Counted from the stretch's first letter, positions 9,108-17,317 are shown. The stretch is DNA of 64,000 nucleotides from UBA2031 sp037189985 (GCA_037189985.1 JBBCJX010000011.1:107420-171419), one strand, 5' to 3'. Translations and numbers: made by a program. The notes: generated by a model from the letters alone, not told the origin.

Positions 9108-9857
9108 ATGACATCGCCGCGTCTTGCCCTCTGCCTCGTCCTCGCCCTGCCTGCCAGTGCGCTTGCTTTCGAGAGCATCGAGTCCGACTCCATCAACCCC
9201 CGTGAACAGGGGGCCAGCGGCAACCTGCGTGCAGCGCTGGATGGCCGCAGCGGCAACACCAAGCGCTCCGATTACACCGTGGGCGGACGCGTGGACTACC
9301 GCTCGCGTGAAACCGACATGTTCGTGCTGGTGGAGCACAGCCGCGCCAAGGACCCGAACAACCAGGAGATCGAGAACAACAGCTGGGCACACGCCCACTA
9401 TCGCGACGAATTCAAGCGTGGCCTGGCCGCAGAAGCTTTCGTGGATGGCCTGAAAGATGACTTCCGTCTTCTGGACTCCCGCCTGCAACTGGGTGCCGGC
9501 GTACGTTTCACGCTCAACCACGAGCCGGATGTGCGTTCCGTGAACGTGGGTATCGGCGTGCTGCATGAATGGGAAGACCAGGCCGGCCTGGATGACCACT
9601 ACTGGCGCCTTAACAGCTACTTTGCCTACAAGCGCCAGATCAATCCGCAGGTACGCGGCCTCTTCAACCTTTACTACCAGCCTAGCCTGGAAGAAGGCCG
9701 TGACTACCTCATCACCACGGAAGTGGCGGCACTGGTCAAGCTGGCCACCAGCCTGGACCTCAAGCTCGGCGTGAAATACGAATACGACGGCGATGCACCG
9801 GCCGGCCTGAAATCGGACGACACCCGCTACGTGACAGCCATCACCTACAAATTCTGA
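9108..9857 (+). CDS. DUF481 / YdiY-like outer-membrane beta-barrel protein
   Basis: A 249-residue exported protein. Signal peptide MTSPRLALCLVLALPASALAF with cleavage after ALA is visible at the start (residues 1-20). The body has alternating beta strands, a repeated pattern of aromatic and charged residues, and a C-terminal Phe (AITYKF) as expected for BAM-assembled barrels. Segments GRSGNTKRSDYTVGGRVDYR fit DUF481 proteins, which include the salt-induced YdiY. The ATG at 9108 is preceded by AAGGAGA with 10 nt spacing; the open frame continues upstream but without coding character. It has its own promoter and terminator, so it is monocistronic. Function unknown. Confidence 0.75.
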   Translation: MTSPRLALCLVLALPASALAFESIESDSINPREQGASGNLRAALDGRSGNTKRSDYTVGGRVDYRSRETDMFVLVEHSRAKDPNNQEIENNSWAHAHYRDEFKRGLAAEAFVDGLKDDFRLLDSRLQLGAGVRFTLNHEPDVRSVNVGIGVLHEWEDQAGLDDHYWRLNSYFAYKRQINPQVRGLFNLYYQPSLEEGRDYLITTEVAALVKLATSLDLKLGVKYEYDGDAPAGLKSDDTRYVTAITYKF

Positions 9858-9902
9858 AGCCTGTTCCACAGGACGGGACTCTCAGGCTGATGGCCGCCCA
9901 TG

Positions 9903-9929
9903 AAAAAGCCGCTCGATGAGCGGCTTTTT
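9903..9929. terminator. Bidirectional terminator between DUF481 gene and hns
   Basis: AAAAAGCCGCT (9903-9913) pairs with AGCGGCTTTTT (9919-9929), loop CGATG. It lies between convergent genes and has T-runs on both strands. Confidence 0.9.
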
Positions 9930-9956
9930 CATGTTCAGCAGAAGCGCAAGAAATAC

Positions 9957-10292
9957 TTACTTGATCAGGAAGTTTTCCAGCTTGCCGCCATTGTCCAGCA
10001 CTTCCTGCAACCAGCGCGGACGCTTGCCACGACCGGTCCAGGTCTGGGTGTGGTCCTTGGGGTTGCGGTACTTGTCAGCCACCGGCTTCTTGGCCGCTGC
10101 TGCCTTCTTGGTCTTGCCGGCACGCAGGCCCAGCAGTTCTTCAACGCTATAGCCAGTGGCAGCGGCGATCTTTTCGATCTCGGCCTTGGCACTCACCAGC
10201 GCATCGGAGCGCTTCTTTTCTATAAGGTCAGCAGCCTTTTCGATCAGGTCTTCCAGCTCGGCAACGGACAGGCTATCAAGGTTAATGCTCAT
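9957..10292 (-). CDS. H-NS family nucleoid-associated protein
   Basis: A 111-residue DNA-binding protein. The N-terminal half (residues 1-45) is a charged coiled-coil oligomerisation region (LSVAELEDLIEKAADLIEKK). The C-terminal H-NS domain includes KYRNPKD and the AT-hook-like core TWTGRGKRPRWLQE near residues 84-97. The family silences AT-rich, often foreign, DNA. The start at 10292 is supported by GAGGAAA eight nucleotides upstream. The reading frame stays open far beyond this start, but that extension is the antisense of the MFS gene and is not coding. Autoregulation is typical of the family but not visible here. Confidence 0.93.
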   Translation of the reverse strand: MSINLDSLSVAELEDLIEKAADLIEKKRSDALVSAKAEIEKIAAATGYSVEELLGLRAGKTKKAAAAKKPVADKYRNPKDHTQTWTGRGKRPRWLQEVLDNGGKLENFLIK

Positions 10293-10493
10293 GCTTTCCT
10301 CGGGTATCACTAATGAAATGAACGCTTTTTGATCACGCAACGAAGGCCGGCACTCTAAGGCAGGGCGCCGGGGCAGGCAATAAAAAACCAACTTCTTTTC
10401 AAACAGGCCGGAAGGCAAAGTAAATCCCCGTCGACTGCCGTCCATCCCGATCTCAATGCAGATGGCCGCCATTTCCCTACCCGCAGGTTTTCC

Positions 10494-11687
10494 GTGACAC
10501 AGCTCCATTCCCGTACTGGCGCTCTCGGCAGTCGCCAAGCTGCTTTTCTCCTCTTTGCCCTGGTCATGGTGGCCCTGAACCTGCGTCCAGCCCTCTCCAG
10601 CCTCGCCCCCGTCCTGAAAGCGGTGCAGGCCGACCTCGGCCTCTCCGGTACCATGGCCGGCCTGCTGACCACCCTGCCCGTGCTTTGCCTCGGCCTCTTC
10701 GGGCCGCTGGGGCCCCGGCTGGCGCAACGTTTCGGCAGTGAAAAAGTGGTGTGGGGCATCCTGATGCTGATGGCGGCCGGCATCCTGCTGCGCTCCGGTG
10801 CCGGCATTCCCGGACTCTTCACCGGGACGCTGGTCGCCGGAGCCTGCATCGGCATCATCAATGTGCTGCTGCCCGGCATCGTGAAGCGGGATTTCCCGGG
10901 CCATGCCGATCTCATGACAGGCGTATACACCATGGCACTCTGCCTGGGGGCGGCCCTTGCCGCTGGCGCTACGGTGCCCTTGCAGGCGGCCAGCGACAGC
11001 TGGCGCATCGCTCTCGCCGCATGGGCCCTGCCGGCAGTACTGGCAGCCATCCTGTGGTGGCCCATCCAGCGCCATTCCCCCCCGCTGGCCGTCTCTCGCA
11101 CAGGTAGCAGTTGCCTGCTGAAAGACCGGCTGGCCTGGCAGGTCACGCTCTATATGGGCCTGCAATCATCACTGGCCTACTGCGTCTTCGGCTGGTTGCC
11201 CGCGATCCTGCAGGATCGCGGGCTCACACCCCTGGAGTCCGGCTTCAGCCTCTCGCTCTCCGTGATGGTGCAGCTCGTGACGGCGCTGGGTGCTCCCTGG
11301 TTTGCCCGTCGCCACCGCGACCAGCGCCCCACCATCATGCTCATGCTGAGCCTGACACTGAGTGGTCTGCTGGGCTGCCTGTACGCCCCGACCGACACGC
11401 TCTGGCTGTGGACCATCCTGCTGGGGCTGGGACAGGGCGGCACCTTCAGCATGGCACTCAGCCTCATCGTGCTGCGCACACGCGACGCGGCCACGGCAGC
11501 GCGACTCTCCGGCATGTCGCAAGGCATCGGCTACAGCCTCGCCGCCCTTGGCCCATTGCTGGTGGGCGTGCTGCATGAAGTCACCGGCAACTGGCAGTCG
11601 CTGGGCATTCTCTTTTCACTGATCGTGCTGGGCACTGCGCTCGCGGCCTTCTCGGCCGGACGACAGGGCCACGTGCTGTCTTCCTGA
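10494..11687 (+). CDS. MFS transporter, CynX/NimT (cyanate-permease-like) family
   Basis: A 397-residue protein with about 12 membrane helices. The opening segment VALNLRPALSSLAPVLKAVQADLGLS and GLLTTLPVLCLGLFGPLGPRLA (residues 24-80, given by ends) is typical of CynX/YeaN relatives. The substrate is unknown: members are annotated for cyanate, nitroimidazole resistance or none. The GTG start at 10494 is the first in frame; the ribosome site is weak. No cynS or regulator is adjacent. The two downstream genes run in the same direction but are not evidently related. Confidence 0.82.
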   Translation: MTQLHSRTGALGSRQAAFLLFALVMVALNLRPALSSLAPVLKAVQADLGLSGTMAGLLTTLPVLCLGLFGPLGPRLAQRFGSEKVVWGILMLMAAGILLRSGAGIPGLFTGTLVAGACIGIINVLLPGIVKRDFPGHADLMTGVYTMALCLGAALAAGATVPLQAASDSWRIALAAWALPAVLAAILWWPIQRHSPPLAVSRTGSSCLLKDRLAWQVTLYMGLQSSLAYCVFGWLPAILQDRGLTPLESGFSLSLSVMVQLVTALGAPWFARRHRDQRPTIMLMLSLTLSGLLGCLYAPTDTLWLWTILLGLGQGGTFSMALSLIVLRTRDAATAARLSGMSQGIGYSLAALGPLLVGVLHEVTGNWQSLGILFSLIVLGTALAAFSAGRQGHVLSS

Positions 11688-11718
11688 TCCTCAACACCAC
11701 GCGACGGAATCCATCTCC

Positions 11719-12018
11719 ATGAAAGAACATCGCTATCGCATCACACTGGAGCACCTGGCCGGCAAGAAGCCCGACGACAACCTGCACGCGCCTCTGCAAT
11801 TCGAGTGTGGCAATCACGATGATGTTTTTGCGATCATTGCCCGCCTTCAGGAAGCCGCGCTTTTCGACAAGGAAGAAAGCGCCGCTTTCGCCCTGGGCCT
11901 CAAGCTCTTCAGTGAAGTGATGCTGCACCACCGCGATCACGCACTGTTCGAGCCCCTGAAAGAATCCTTTGGCACCTTCATGAAAGGGCTGAAAGCCGCC
12001 AGCGCCCCAAAGGCCTGA
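11719..12018 (+). CDS. DUF3861 family small protein
   Basis: A 99-residue cytoplasmic protein opening MKEHRYRITLEHL. It contains FECGNHDDVFAII and the C-terminal EVMLHHRDHALFEPLKE, which together match DUF3861. Function unknown. No signal peptide or membrane segment. It lies 31 bp after the MFS gene and 25 bp before the symporter gene, all in the same direction, so the three could be co-transcribed. Confidence 0.8.
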   Translation: MKEHRYRITLEHLAGKKPDDNLHAPLQFECGNHDDVFAIIARLQEAALFDKEESAAFALGLKLFSEVMLHHRDHALFEPLKESFGTFMKGLKAASAPKA

Positions 12019-12043
12019 AAAATACTGCTGCCGTGAGACATTG

Positions 12044-13036
12044 ATGAACGCCCTCAAGCCCCTGCTCAACGACTGGTTCATGCGTGGCATGATCCTCGCC
12101 GTGGTCATTGCCTCGTTTTTCCCGGAGCTCGGCAAAAGCGGCGGCCTGTTGCATATCGACGCGCTGACGGATTACGGCATTGCCTTGGTGTTCTTCCTGC
12201 ACGGCATGGGCATTCCCAGCGAGCAGATGCGGGCCGGCCTGAAAAACTGGCGGCTGCACGCGGTGGTGCAAGCCTTCACTTTCATCGTGTTCCCGCTGCT
12301 GTTCCTGGTTTTCAATTTCACACTGGGAGCCCTGCTGCCTCCCATGCTGCTGCTGGGCTTTTTCTACCTCAGCGTGCTGCCCTCCACGATTTCTTCCTCC
12401 GTGGCCACCACCGCCATGGCGCGCGGCAACGTGCCCGCCGCCATCTTCAATGCCACGCTCTCCAGCCTGCTCGGCATCGTGCTGACCCCGCTCCTGGTCA
12501 GCCTCATGGTCGCCACCACGGGTGGCAGCCTGGCCTTCGGCGATGCCGTGATCAAGATCGCCACGCTGCTGCTCCTGCCCTTCGTGCTGGGCCAGTTGCT
12601 TCATCCCTGGCTCGGCGCCTGGTTTGCGCGCTACAAGAAATACACCTCGATCTTCGACAAGGCCGTGATCCTGATGCTCGTGCTGTCTTCGTTCAGTGAC
12701 TCGGTGGATGCCGGCCTGTGGACCAATTACGGCGTCAGCATTCTCTTCATCACGCTGGCCGGCGCTGCGCTTTTCCTGGTCATCGTGCTGTGGCTCACCA
12801 CCCAGGCCGCCCGCCGCCTGAAATTCAGCACGGAAGATGAAATCACCGCCGTGTTCTGTGGCTCCAAGAAGACCATGGCCGCCGGCGTGCCCATGGCCAA
12901 GGTGCTGTTCGGTGCGCATCCGGGCCTCGGGCTCATCGTGCTGCCCATCATGTTCTATCACCAGATCCAGCTCGTGGTGTGCTCGGCCATGGCCCAGCGC
13001 TATGCGAAGCGGCTCGAGTCCGGAGCCCCCGAGTAA
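12044..13036 (+). CDS. SBF-like (bile acid:Na+ symporter, YfeH-type) transporter
   Basis: A 330-residue membrane protein with about 9-10 helices. Landmarks are LTDYGIALVFFLHGMGI, PSTISSSVATTAMARGNVPAA (residues about 109-129) and GSKKTMAAGVPMAKVLF in the C-terminal half. The pair of broken-helix motifs (SSSVA and KKTMAAGVPMA) is characteristic of the SBF fold. The YfeH branch has no established substrate. The ATG at 12044 directly follows a TTG and is preferred. Confidence 0.87.
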   Translation: MNALKPLLNDWFMRGMILAVVIASFFPELGKSGGLLHIDALTDYGIALVFFLHGMGIPSEQMRAGLKNWRLHAVVQAFTFIVFPLLFLVFNFTLGALLPPMLLLGFFYLSVLPSTISSSVATTAMARGNVPAAIFNATLSSLLGIVLTPLLVSLMVATTGGSLAFGDAVIKIATLLLLPFVLGQLLHPWLGAWFARYKKYTSIFDKAVILMLVLSSFSDSVDAGLWTNYGVSILFITLAGAALFLVIVLWLTTQAARRLKFSTEDEITAVFCGSKKTMAAGVPMAKVLFGAHPGLGLIVLPIMFYHQIQLVVCSAMAQRYAKRLESGAPE

Positions 13037-13120
13037 GGGCAGCCCGGTCACAGGGGCGGCTCCCGTCCGCCCTTTCGACCGCCCGGTCGAATCAGTCACA
13101 TCCGACGAGACTTGTGCATT

Positions 13121-13138
13121 GAATGCGAGTCCGCATTC
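13121..13138. repeat. Perfect inverted repeat upstream of the MpaB-type gene
   Basis: GAATGCG (13121-13127) and CGCATTC (13132-13138) with a 4-bp spacer lie about 40 bp before the start codon. It may be an operator, but no regulator can be assigned. Confidence 0.4.
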
Positions 13139-13178
13139 GCATTAGCGTCCCGGAACGCCAGTTCCGGAGCACGTCCGC

Positions 13179-14465
13179 ATGACCGCCGCCCTTGCCAGCA
13201 CCACCACCCGCCGCCCCGTTCCCGGCCGCGTGCCCCCTTTCCCGGAAAGCGGCATCCCGCCCTTCATCTACAGCGTGCTGCCCCCGGTGGCACCGAAATG
13301 GCTGCTGGGCCCCGTACTCAAGCGCACCCTCGGCCTCGACAAGGCACTCTGGCAGGAAATGGTGGACGGCCTCTGGGAAGGCGACGAGCCCATGGACCGG
13401 CTGATCGACTGGATGTTCGAGTTCGGCCCCCGCCCCGCCAAGCTGATGTTCGACCAAGCCCTGGACCACGGCATCAAGACCGTGAAAGACGCCCCCGCCC
13501 CGCTGCGCGAATTCTTCGCCCTGATTGACACCCTTCCCGCCTGGGTCGACATGGAGGAAGTGGACCGTGGCACCCGCGTCATGCACGCCTGCGCCGAAAC
13601 CGTGCCCTATGTCGGCCGCGACCTCGCCCTCATGGGCGGCTACCTGCTCTCCGGCTTCAACGAACCCTTGGTGATGACCGGCGCGCTCAACAAAGGCGCC
13701 GGCCGCCGCTTCGCCGAGACCTTTTCCTGGGGCATGGACATCTGGACCGTGGGCGGCATGGAGCGCTTCGGCGTCGGCTTTCGCGGCACGATACGCGTGC
13801 GCATGATCCACGGCCTCGTGCGGCGCAACCTGCAACGCAAAAGCGAGTGGGACCACGAGCGACTCGCCGTGCCCATCAACCAGACCGACATGATGGCCAC
13901 GGTCTACTCCACCGTCGCCTTCATCATGGGCTCCCGCGTGCTGGGCGTGCCCGTGACACCCCGCGAATTCGACGCCGCCATGCATCACACGCGCTACACC
14001 GGCTGGCTGCTCGGCGTGAAACGCGAGTGGCTCACCGAATCTTCCGGTGAAGCCATGAAGCTCCTGCTGCACGCCAGCGCCACGCAACCCCGTGGCGAGG
14101 AAACCAGCCGCATCATGGCCCAATCCCTCGCCGACGAACCCCTCACCCGCCACTATCCCCGCTTCCAGGACCTGCGCCGCCGCATCGACCACTCGCTGCA
14201 CCTCAGCATCAGCCGCGCCTACCTCAGCAAGCGCACGCTGGAACAACTCGGCCTCCCCGCCAACCACCTGCCCTGGTATCCCGCCCTGACCATCGCCCCC
14301 CGCTTCGCCTGGCAACTCGCCCACCGCCTGCTCCCCGGCGGCTACGAACGCCTGGTGCGCCGCGGCGAGAAAAAACAGCGACGCATGCTGAAGATGTTCC
14401 ATGAAGGCGCGCAAAGCGCGATGGGAATATTGAAGCCGGATGAGGGGCATCCGGCACATATTTGA
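13179..14465 (+). CDS. MpaB/Lcp-like oxygenase family protein (DUF2236)
   Basis: A 428-residue soluble protein of the DUF2236 group, which includes heme-b latex-clearing proteins and MpaB. The conserved region with MHHTRYTGW at about 268-276, including two adjacent histidines, and the earlier TFSWGMDIWTVGG lie where the family heme pocket is expected. No signal peptide is seen, unlike secreted rubber oxygenases. Members oxidise varied hydrophobic substrates and the substrate here is unknown. The ATG at 13179 has GGAGC about 11 nt upstream. It converges with fumC across a repeat-rich 422-bp gap. Confidence 0.82.
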   Translation: MTAALASTTTRRPVPGRVPPFPESGIPPFIYSVLPPVAPKWLLGPVLKRTLGLDKALWQEMVDGLWEGDEPMDRLIDWMFEFGPRPAKLMFDQALDHGIKTVKDAPAPLREFFALIDTLPAWVDMEEVDRGTRVMHACAETVPYVGRDLALMGGYLLSGFNEPLVMTGALNKGAGRRFAETFSWGMDIWTVGGMERFGVGFRGTIRVRMIHGLVRRNLQRKSEWDHERLAVPINQTDMMATVYSTVAFIMGSRVLGVPVTPREFDAAMHHTRYTGWLLGVKREWLTESSGEAMKLLLHASATQPRGEETSRIMAQSLADEPLTRHYPRFQDLRRRIDHSLHLSISRAYLSKRTLEQLGLPANHLPWYPALTIAPRFAWQLAHRLLPGGYERLVRRGEKKQRRMLKMFHEGAQSAMGILKPDEGHPAHI

Positions 14466-14485
14466 ATAGGGTGTTTGCGAGGTTC

Positions 14486-14499
14486 GCGGCTGAAGCCGC
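14486..14499. repeat. REP-like hairpin
   Basis: GCGGCT and AGCCGC with a 2-nt loop, followed by CCTACGA. This wording resembles the scattered REP elements of pseudomonads. Confidence 0.55.
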
Positions 14500-14578
14500 T
14501 CCTACGACCTTTGGCAGCCCCCGTGTGACGAGAACCTTTAGCGAAATCACACACGTTGCCGAAGCAGAAGCTGTCCGC

Positions 14579-14601
14579 GTGGGCAAACAAGATTTGCCCA
14601 C
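14579..14601. repeat. Short palindromic repeat GTGGGCAAA / TTTGCCCAC
   Basis: A perfect 9-bp stem with a 5-nt loop, followed by CCTACGAA. It resembles repeat families that end in CCCACCCTACG. Confidence 0.55.
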
Positions 14602-14754
14602 CCTACGAACCCCTTCTTCACCTACGACTCCGACAATCAAAGCAAAACAGGAGGCTATTGCGAGTCGCCACAGGCGCGAGCATGACCACGTTGCCTCGCT
14701 ACAGGAGCAGGCGCCATAAAACGAAGAGCCCTCCGCAGGAGTCGCTTTCTTTGC

Positions 14755-14782
14755 TTACTTTCTTTCCGAGGAAAGAAAGTAA
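14755..14782. repeat. 13-bp-stem palindrome
   Basis: TTACTTTCTTTCC and its complement GGAAAGAAAGTAA are separated by only two bases, making a near-continuous palindrome. Function unknown. Confidence 0.55.
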
Positions 14783-14887
14783 GGCCCGCCGCAGGCGCTC
14801 CGCCAAAGGAAATAAACAACGGGGGAACCCAAGTCGGGAACCACTCCATTAAGCGAGATAACCTAAAAACCCTCGCCCCAAGAAAAA

Positions 14888-16282
14888 TCACGCCCCCAAC
14901 ATATCCTCCGGCCTCACCCAAGCATCAAAATCCTTCTCACTCACATACCCCAACCCCAACGCCGCTTCCTTGAGCGACGTATCCTCCCGATAAGCCTTGA
15001 GCGCAATCTCCGCCGCCTTCTCATAACCGATATGCGGATTCAACGCCGTCACCAGCATCAACGAATTATCAAGATGCGCCTTCAGCACGGCAGGATTGGG
15101 CTCAATCCCCCGCGCACAATGTTCCTCAAAAGCATTGCAGGCATCGCTCAGGAGACGGATGGATTCCAGCACGTTATGCAGCATCACCGGCTTGTAAACA
15201 TTGAGCTGGAAATTCCCCTGCGATCCCGCAAAAGCCACCGCATGGTCGTTGCCAAAAACCTGCACCGCCACCATGGTCAGCGCCTCGCACTGCGTAGGAT
15301 TGATCTTGCCCGGCATGATGGAGGAGCCAGGCTCGTTCTCAGGGATCGTGATCTCGCCGATGCCGGCGCGCGGGCCGCTGGCATACCAGCGCACATCGTT
15401 GGCAATTTTCATGAGCGCGCCAGCCAGCGTACGCAGCGCAGCGCTCACGTTCACCATGCCGTCGTGCGCGGACAGCGCCGCGAACTTGTTGGGCGCGGAC
15501 ACGAAAAGATGCCCGGTGCAATGCGATACCTGCTCGGCAACCTTCTGGCCAAAGGCCGGATGTGCGTTCAACCCCGTGCCCACCGCCGTGCCACCCGTGG
15601 CCAGTTCGCAGACATCCGGCAGCACGCGATGGATGCCGGCCAGACCCAACTCCAGTTGCGCCACCCAGCCCGACATCACCTGGCCCAGCGTCACCGGCGT
15701 CGCATCCTGCAAATGCGTGCGCCCCACCATCACCACGTCGGCATAAGCCTTGGATTTTTTGCACAGCGTATCGCGCAGGCGGCTCACCGCGGGAATCAGC
15801 GCCTCCGCCAGCAGCGTGGCCGTGGCGATGTGCATGACGGCGGGAAAGGCATCGTTGGAGGATTGGCCGCGGTTCACGTCGTCATTGGGATGGATGGGCT
15901 GCTTGGAGCCGACCACGCCGCCCGCCAACTGAATAGCCCGGTTGGCGATGACCTCGTTGGCATTCATGTTGCTCTGCGTGCCCGAGCCCGTCTGGAAGAC
16001 CACCAGGGGGAACTCGCCGTCCCAACGGCCGTCGATCACCTCCTGCGCCGCCGCCACGATCAGCTTCACCTTTTCCGGCGGCAACTCGCCCAGCTCGCCA
16101 TTGGCCAGCGCCGCGCATTTCTTGAGGATGCCGAAAGCCCGGATCACCGGCCGCTCCCAGCGGAAGCGGTTCACGCCGATGGGGAAGAAATGCAGGGAGC
16201 GCTGCGTCTGCGCGCCCCAGAGACGGTCCGCCGGCACCTGCACCGGCCCCAGCGCGTCTTTCTCGGTACGGAACTCGGTCAT
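14888..16282 (-). CDS. fumC: Fumarate hydratase class II
   Basis: A 464-residue cytosolic enzyme that interconverts fumarate and malate in the TCA cycle. It needs no iron-sulfur cluster. Family landmarks are FQTGSGTQSNMNANEVIANRA near 97-117 (given by ends), VGRTHLQDATPVTLGQ, and the signature GSSIMPGKINP at about 317-327 that carries the catalytic serine loop. Length matches FumC. In many gammaproteobacteria fumC is induced under iron limitation or oxidative stress; no Fur box is evident here. Its upstream region is interrupted by one arm of the inverted repeat that flanks the GIY-YIG gene. Confidence 0.96.
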   Translation of the reverse strand: MTEFRTEKDALGPVQVPADRLWGAQTQRSLHFFPIGVNRFRWERPVIRAFGILKKCAALANGELGELPPEKVKLIVAAAQEVIDGRWDGEFPLVVFQTGSGTQSNMNANEVIANRAIQLAGGVVGSKQPIHPNDDVNRGQSSNDAFPAVMHIATATLLAEALIPAVSRLRDTLCKKSKAYADVVMVGRTHLQDATPVTLGQVMSGWVAQLELGLAGIHRVLPDVCELATGGTAVGTGLNAHPAFGQKVAEQVSHCTGHLFVSAPNKFAALSAHDGMVNVSAALRTLAGALMKIANDVRWYASGPRAGIGEITIPENEPGSSIMPGKINPTQCEALTMVAVQVFGNDHAVAFAGSQGNFQLNVYKPVMLHNVLESIRLLSDACNAFEEHCARGIEPNPAVLKAHLDNSLMLVTALNPHIGYEKAAEIALKAYREDTSLKEAALGLGYVSEKDFDAWVRPEDMLGA

Positions 16283-16315
16283 GGCAGGCTCCTTTGGATA
16301 CTTTTGGAATTTTTT

Positions 16316-16342
16316 GTCGTCCCCGCGAAGGCGGGGACCCAG
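16316..16342. repeat. Left arm of a 27-bp inverted repeat around the GIY-YIG gene
   Basis: This 27-bp sequence, itself a GC hairpin (CCCCGC...GCGGGG), recurs in inverted orientation at 16665-16691 with one mismatch. It ends 6 bp before the GIY-YIG stop codon. Confidence 0.9.
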
Positions 16343-16348
16343 CGCCGT

Positions 16349-16636
16349 TCAACCCACTATCTCATCATAAAGGTCGCGCCAATACGGATTCATCTCTTCA
16401 ATCAGGTGAATCTTCCATTCACGTTTCCAATGCTTTATCCGCTTTTCCCGCTGAATGGCAACCAGTACATCCTGATGGGTCTCGTACCAAACAAGCCGAT
16501 CAACCTGATGCTCTTTGGTGAATCCTGGCACAGCGGCTGTTTTGTGCTGCCAGACACGCCGCACGATGTCCCTGGTCACACCCACATACAGGGTACCGTT
16601 GCGCTGGTTGGTCAGCATGTAGACGTAATAGGGCAT
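16349..16636 (-). CDS. GIY-YIG superfamily small endonuclease-like protein
   Basis: A 95-residue single-domain protein. YVYMLTN and YVGVT at residues about 4-20 are the GIY and YIG strands. RDIVRRVWQHK follows with the conserved arginine helix, and a Glu lies in LIEEMNP. Stand-alone proteins of this size (COG2827, YhbQ-like) are widespread; their cellular role is unclear and DNA cleavage is inferred from the fold. The start MPYYVYML at 16636 is the family start; the frame upstream runs through the flanking repeat and is non-coding. It is boxed by a near-perfect 27-bp inverted repeat, which suggests a mobile or repeat-associated unit of about 376 bp. Confidence 0.88.
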   Translation of the reverse strand: MPYYVYMLTNQRNGTLYVGVTRDIVRRVWQHKTAAVPGFTKEHQVDRLVWYETHQDVLVAIQREKRIKHWKREWKIHLIEEMNPYWRDLYDEIVG

Positions 16637-16664
16637 TTCATCCTTCCCTGGATGATAAAAGACA

Positions 16665-16691
16665 CTGGGTCCCCGCCTTCGGGGGGACGAC
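16665..16691. repeat. Right arm of the 27-bp inverted repeat
   Basis: Reverse complement of 16316-16342 with a single mismatch. It lies 28 bp before the GIY-YIG start codon and 19 bp past the yheU stop. Confidence 0.9.
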
Positions 16692-16710
16692 AGGAAGCCA
16701 CAAGCCCTTC

Positions 16711-16950
16711 CTAAAAAGGCTTGTCGTCCAGCAGTTCCCGCGGCACATCCTGCCGCAGCAGCAAGTTGCATTGCTCGCTAAGCACATCATAGACGATGAA
16801 AGCCTCGCGCCGCGCCAATGCCTGACGTACCCGCTCAACCCGGTGCTCCAACGGCGTGTCGTCGCCGTTGTCGGTGCCGTCGCGGGTCACAAAATCTTCC
16901 AGCAGTCGCCTTATGGTTTCGGGCTCCAAATTTTCAGGAGGGATAATCAC
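16711..16950 (-). CDS. YheU family protein (UPF0270)
   Basis: A 79-residue acidic cytoplasmic protein. MIIPPENLEPETIRRLLEDFVTRDG at the start (residues 1-25, quoted in part: MIIPP...FVTRDG) and a following GTD motif match the UPF0270/YheU family. Function unknown. It lies in the minus direction behind a repeat-rich gap and upstream of the GIY-YIG unit. Confidence 0.85.
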   Translation of the reverse strand: MIIPPENLEPETIRRLLEDFVTRDGTDNGDDTPLEHRVERVRQALARREAFIVYDVLSEQCNLLLRQDVPRELLDDKPF

Positions 16951-16971
16951 TCAAAGGACTCCAGAAACAAC

Positions 16972-17002
16972 GTAGGTTGGATTAGGCGAAGCGAAGCTCA
17001 AC
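16972..17002 (+). repeat. Intergenic repeat, copy i (GTAGGTTGG...CTCAAC)
   Basis: Begins GTAGGTTGGATTAGGCGAAG and ends CTCAAC. It resembles widely scattered repeats of the form GTAGGTTGGGTT...GCCCAAC, and is related to the copies at 17279 and 17399. Confidence 0.5.
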
Positions 17003-17028
17003 TTACGCAGGCTAATTGACGTTTTCTA

Positions 17029-17235
17029 TTAGCAACGCTCGATCAACAGTAAATCTGAATTTATATCTTCCCTATACTCCACAAGCGTTATAGGCATATT
17101 TACCTGCTGCTCCTGACCATGCCTGCGCAAGTAGCTTTTCACTTTCTCACGTGCAGAATCAGTATCATCAGAAATAACATGACATTCAAAAACACTTTTG
17201 TTGTTTTCATCATGCACAACGGCATGGTATCTCAT
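17029..17235 (-). CDS. Small hypothetical protein, orphan, AT-rich
   Basis: A 68-residue hydrophilic protein (MRYHAVVHDENNKS... ending LLLIERC). The ATG at 17235 is preceded by GGGAG with good spacing, which supports translation. Composition is clearly lower in G+C than its neighbours. Alternating beta-like and helical segments suggest a small folded domain, but I recognise no family. It is enclosed by related repeats, so it may be part of an acquired fragment. A chance open frame cannot be excluded. Confidence 0.5.
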   Translation of the reverse strand: MRYHAVVHDENNKSVFECHVISDDTDSAREKVKSYLRRHGQEQQVNMPITLVEYREDINSDLLLIERC

Positions 17236-17278
17236 CACAATCTCCCACTATTGCTTTTACTCACTTTAATTAAAAGCC

Positions 17279-17317
17279 GTAGCCCGCAGGTTGCGGCTGA
17301 GCAACACGAAGCCCAAC
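17279..17317 (+). repeat. Intergenic repeat, copy ii (GTAGCCCG...AAGCCCAAC)
   Basis: Begins GTAG and ends GAAGCCCAAC. Its last 10 bases are the exact reverse complement of the start of copy iii, so the two make an outer inverted repeat around the hairpin at 17338-17377. Confidence 0.5.

Larger units (their letters stand above)
14466..14887. other. 422-bp non-coding gap with three palindromic repeats
   Basis: This gap separates the convergent MpaB-type and fumC genes. It contains three unrelated short hairpins, listed separately. No convincing open frame or classic U-tract terminator was found, although the hairpins could slow or end transcription. Confidence 0.6.

Noticed and set aside
10293..11165. 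Upstream extension of the H-NS frame
   Set aside because: The extension is antisense to the MFS gene; the true start at 10292 has a good ribosome site.
13121..13150. Fur box before the MpaB-type gene
   Set aside because: It shares some CATT wording with Fur sites but fits the 19-bp consensus poorly; listed only as an inverted repeat.
15032..16714. Open frame of over 500 codons opposite fumC and the GIY-YIG gene
   Set aside because: It runs antisense through fumC and the inverted repeat; composition is non-biological.
16637..16771. N-terminal extension of the GIY-YIG protein
   Set aside because: It translates the flanking repeat (SSPRRRGPS), a common false extension at such repeats.
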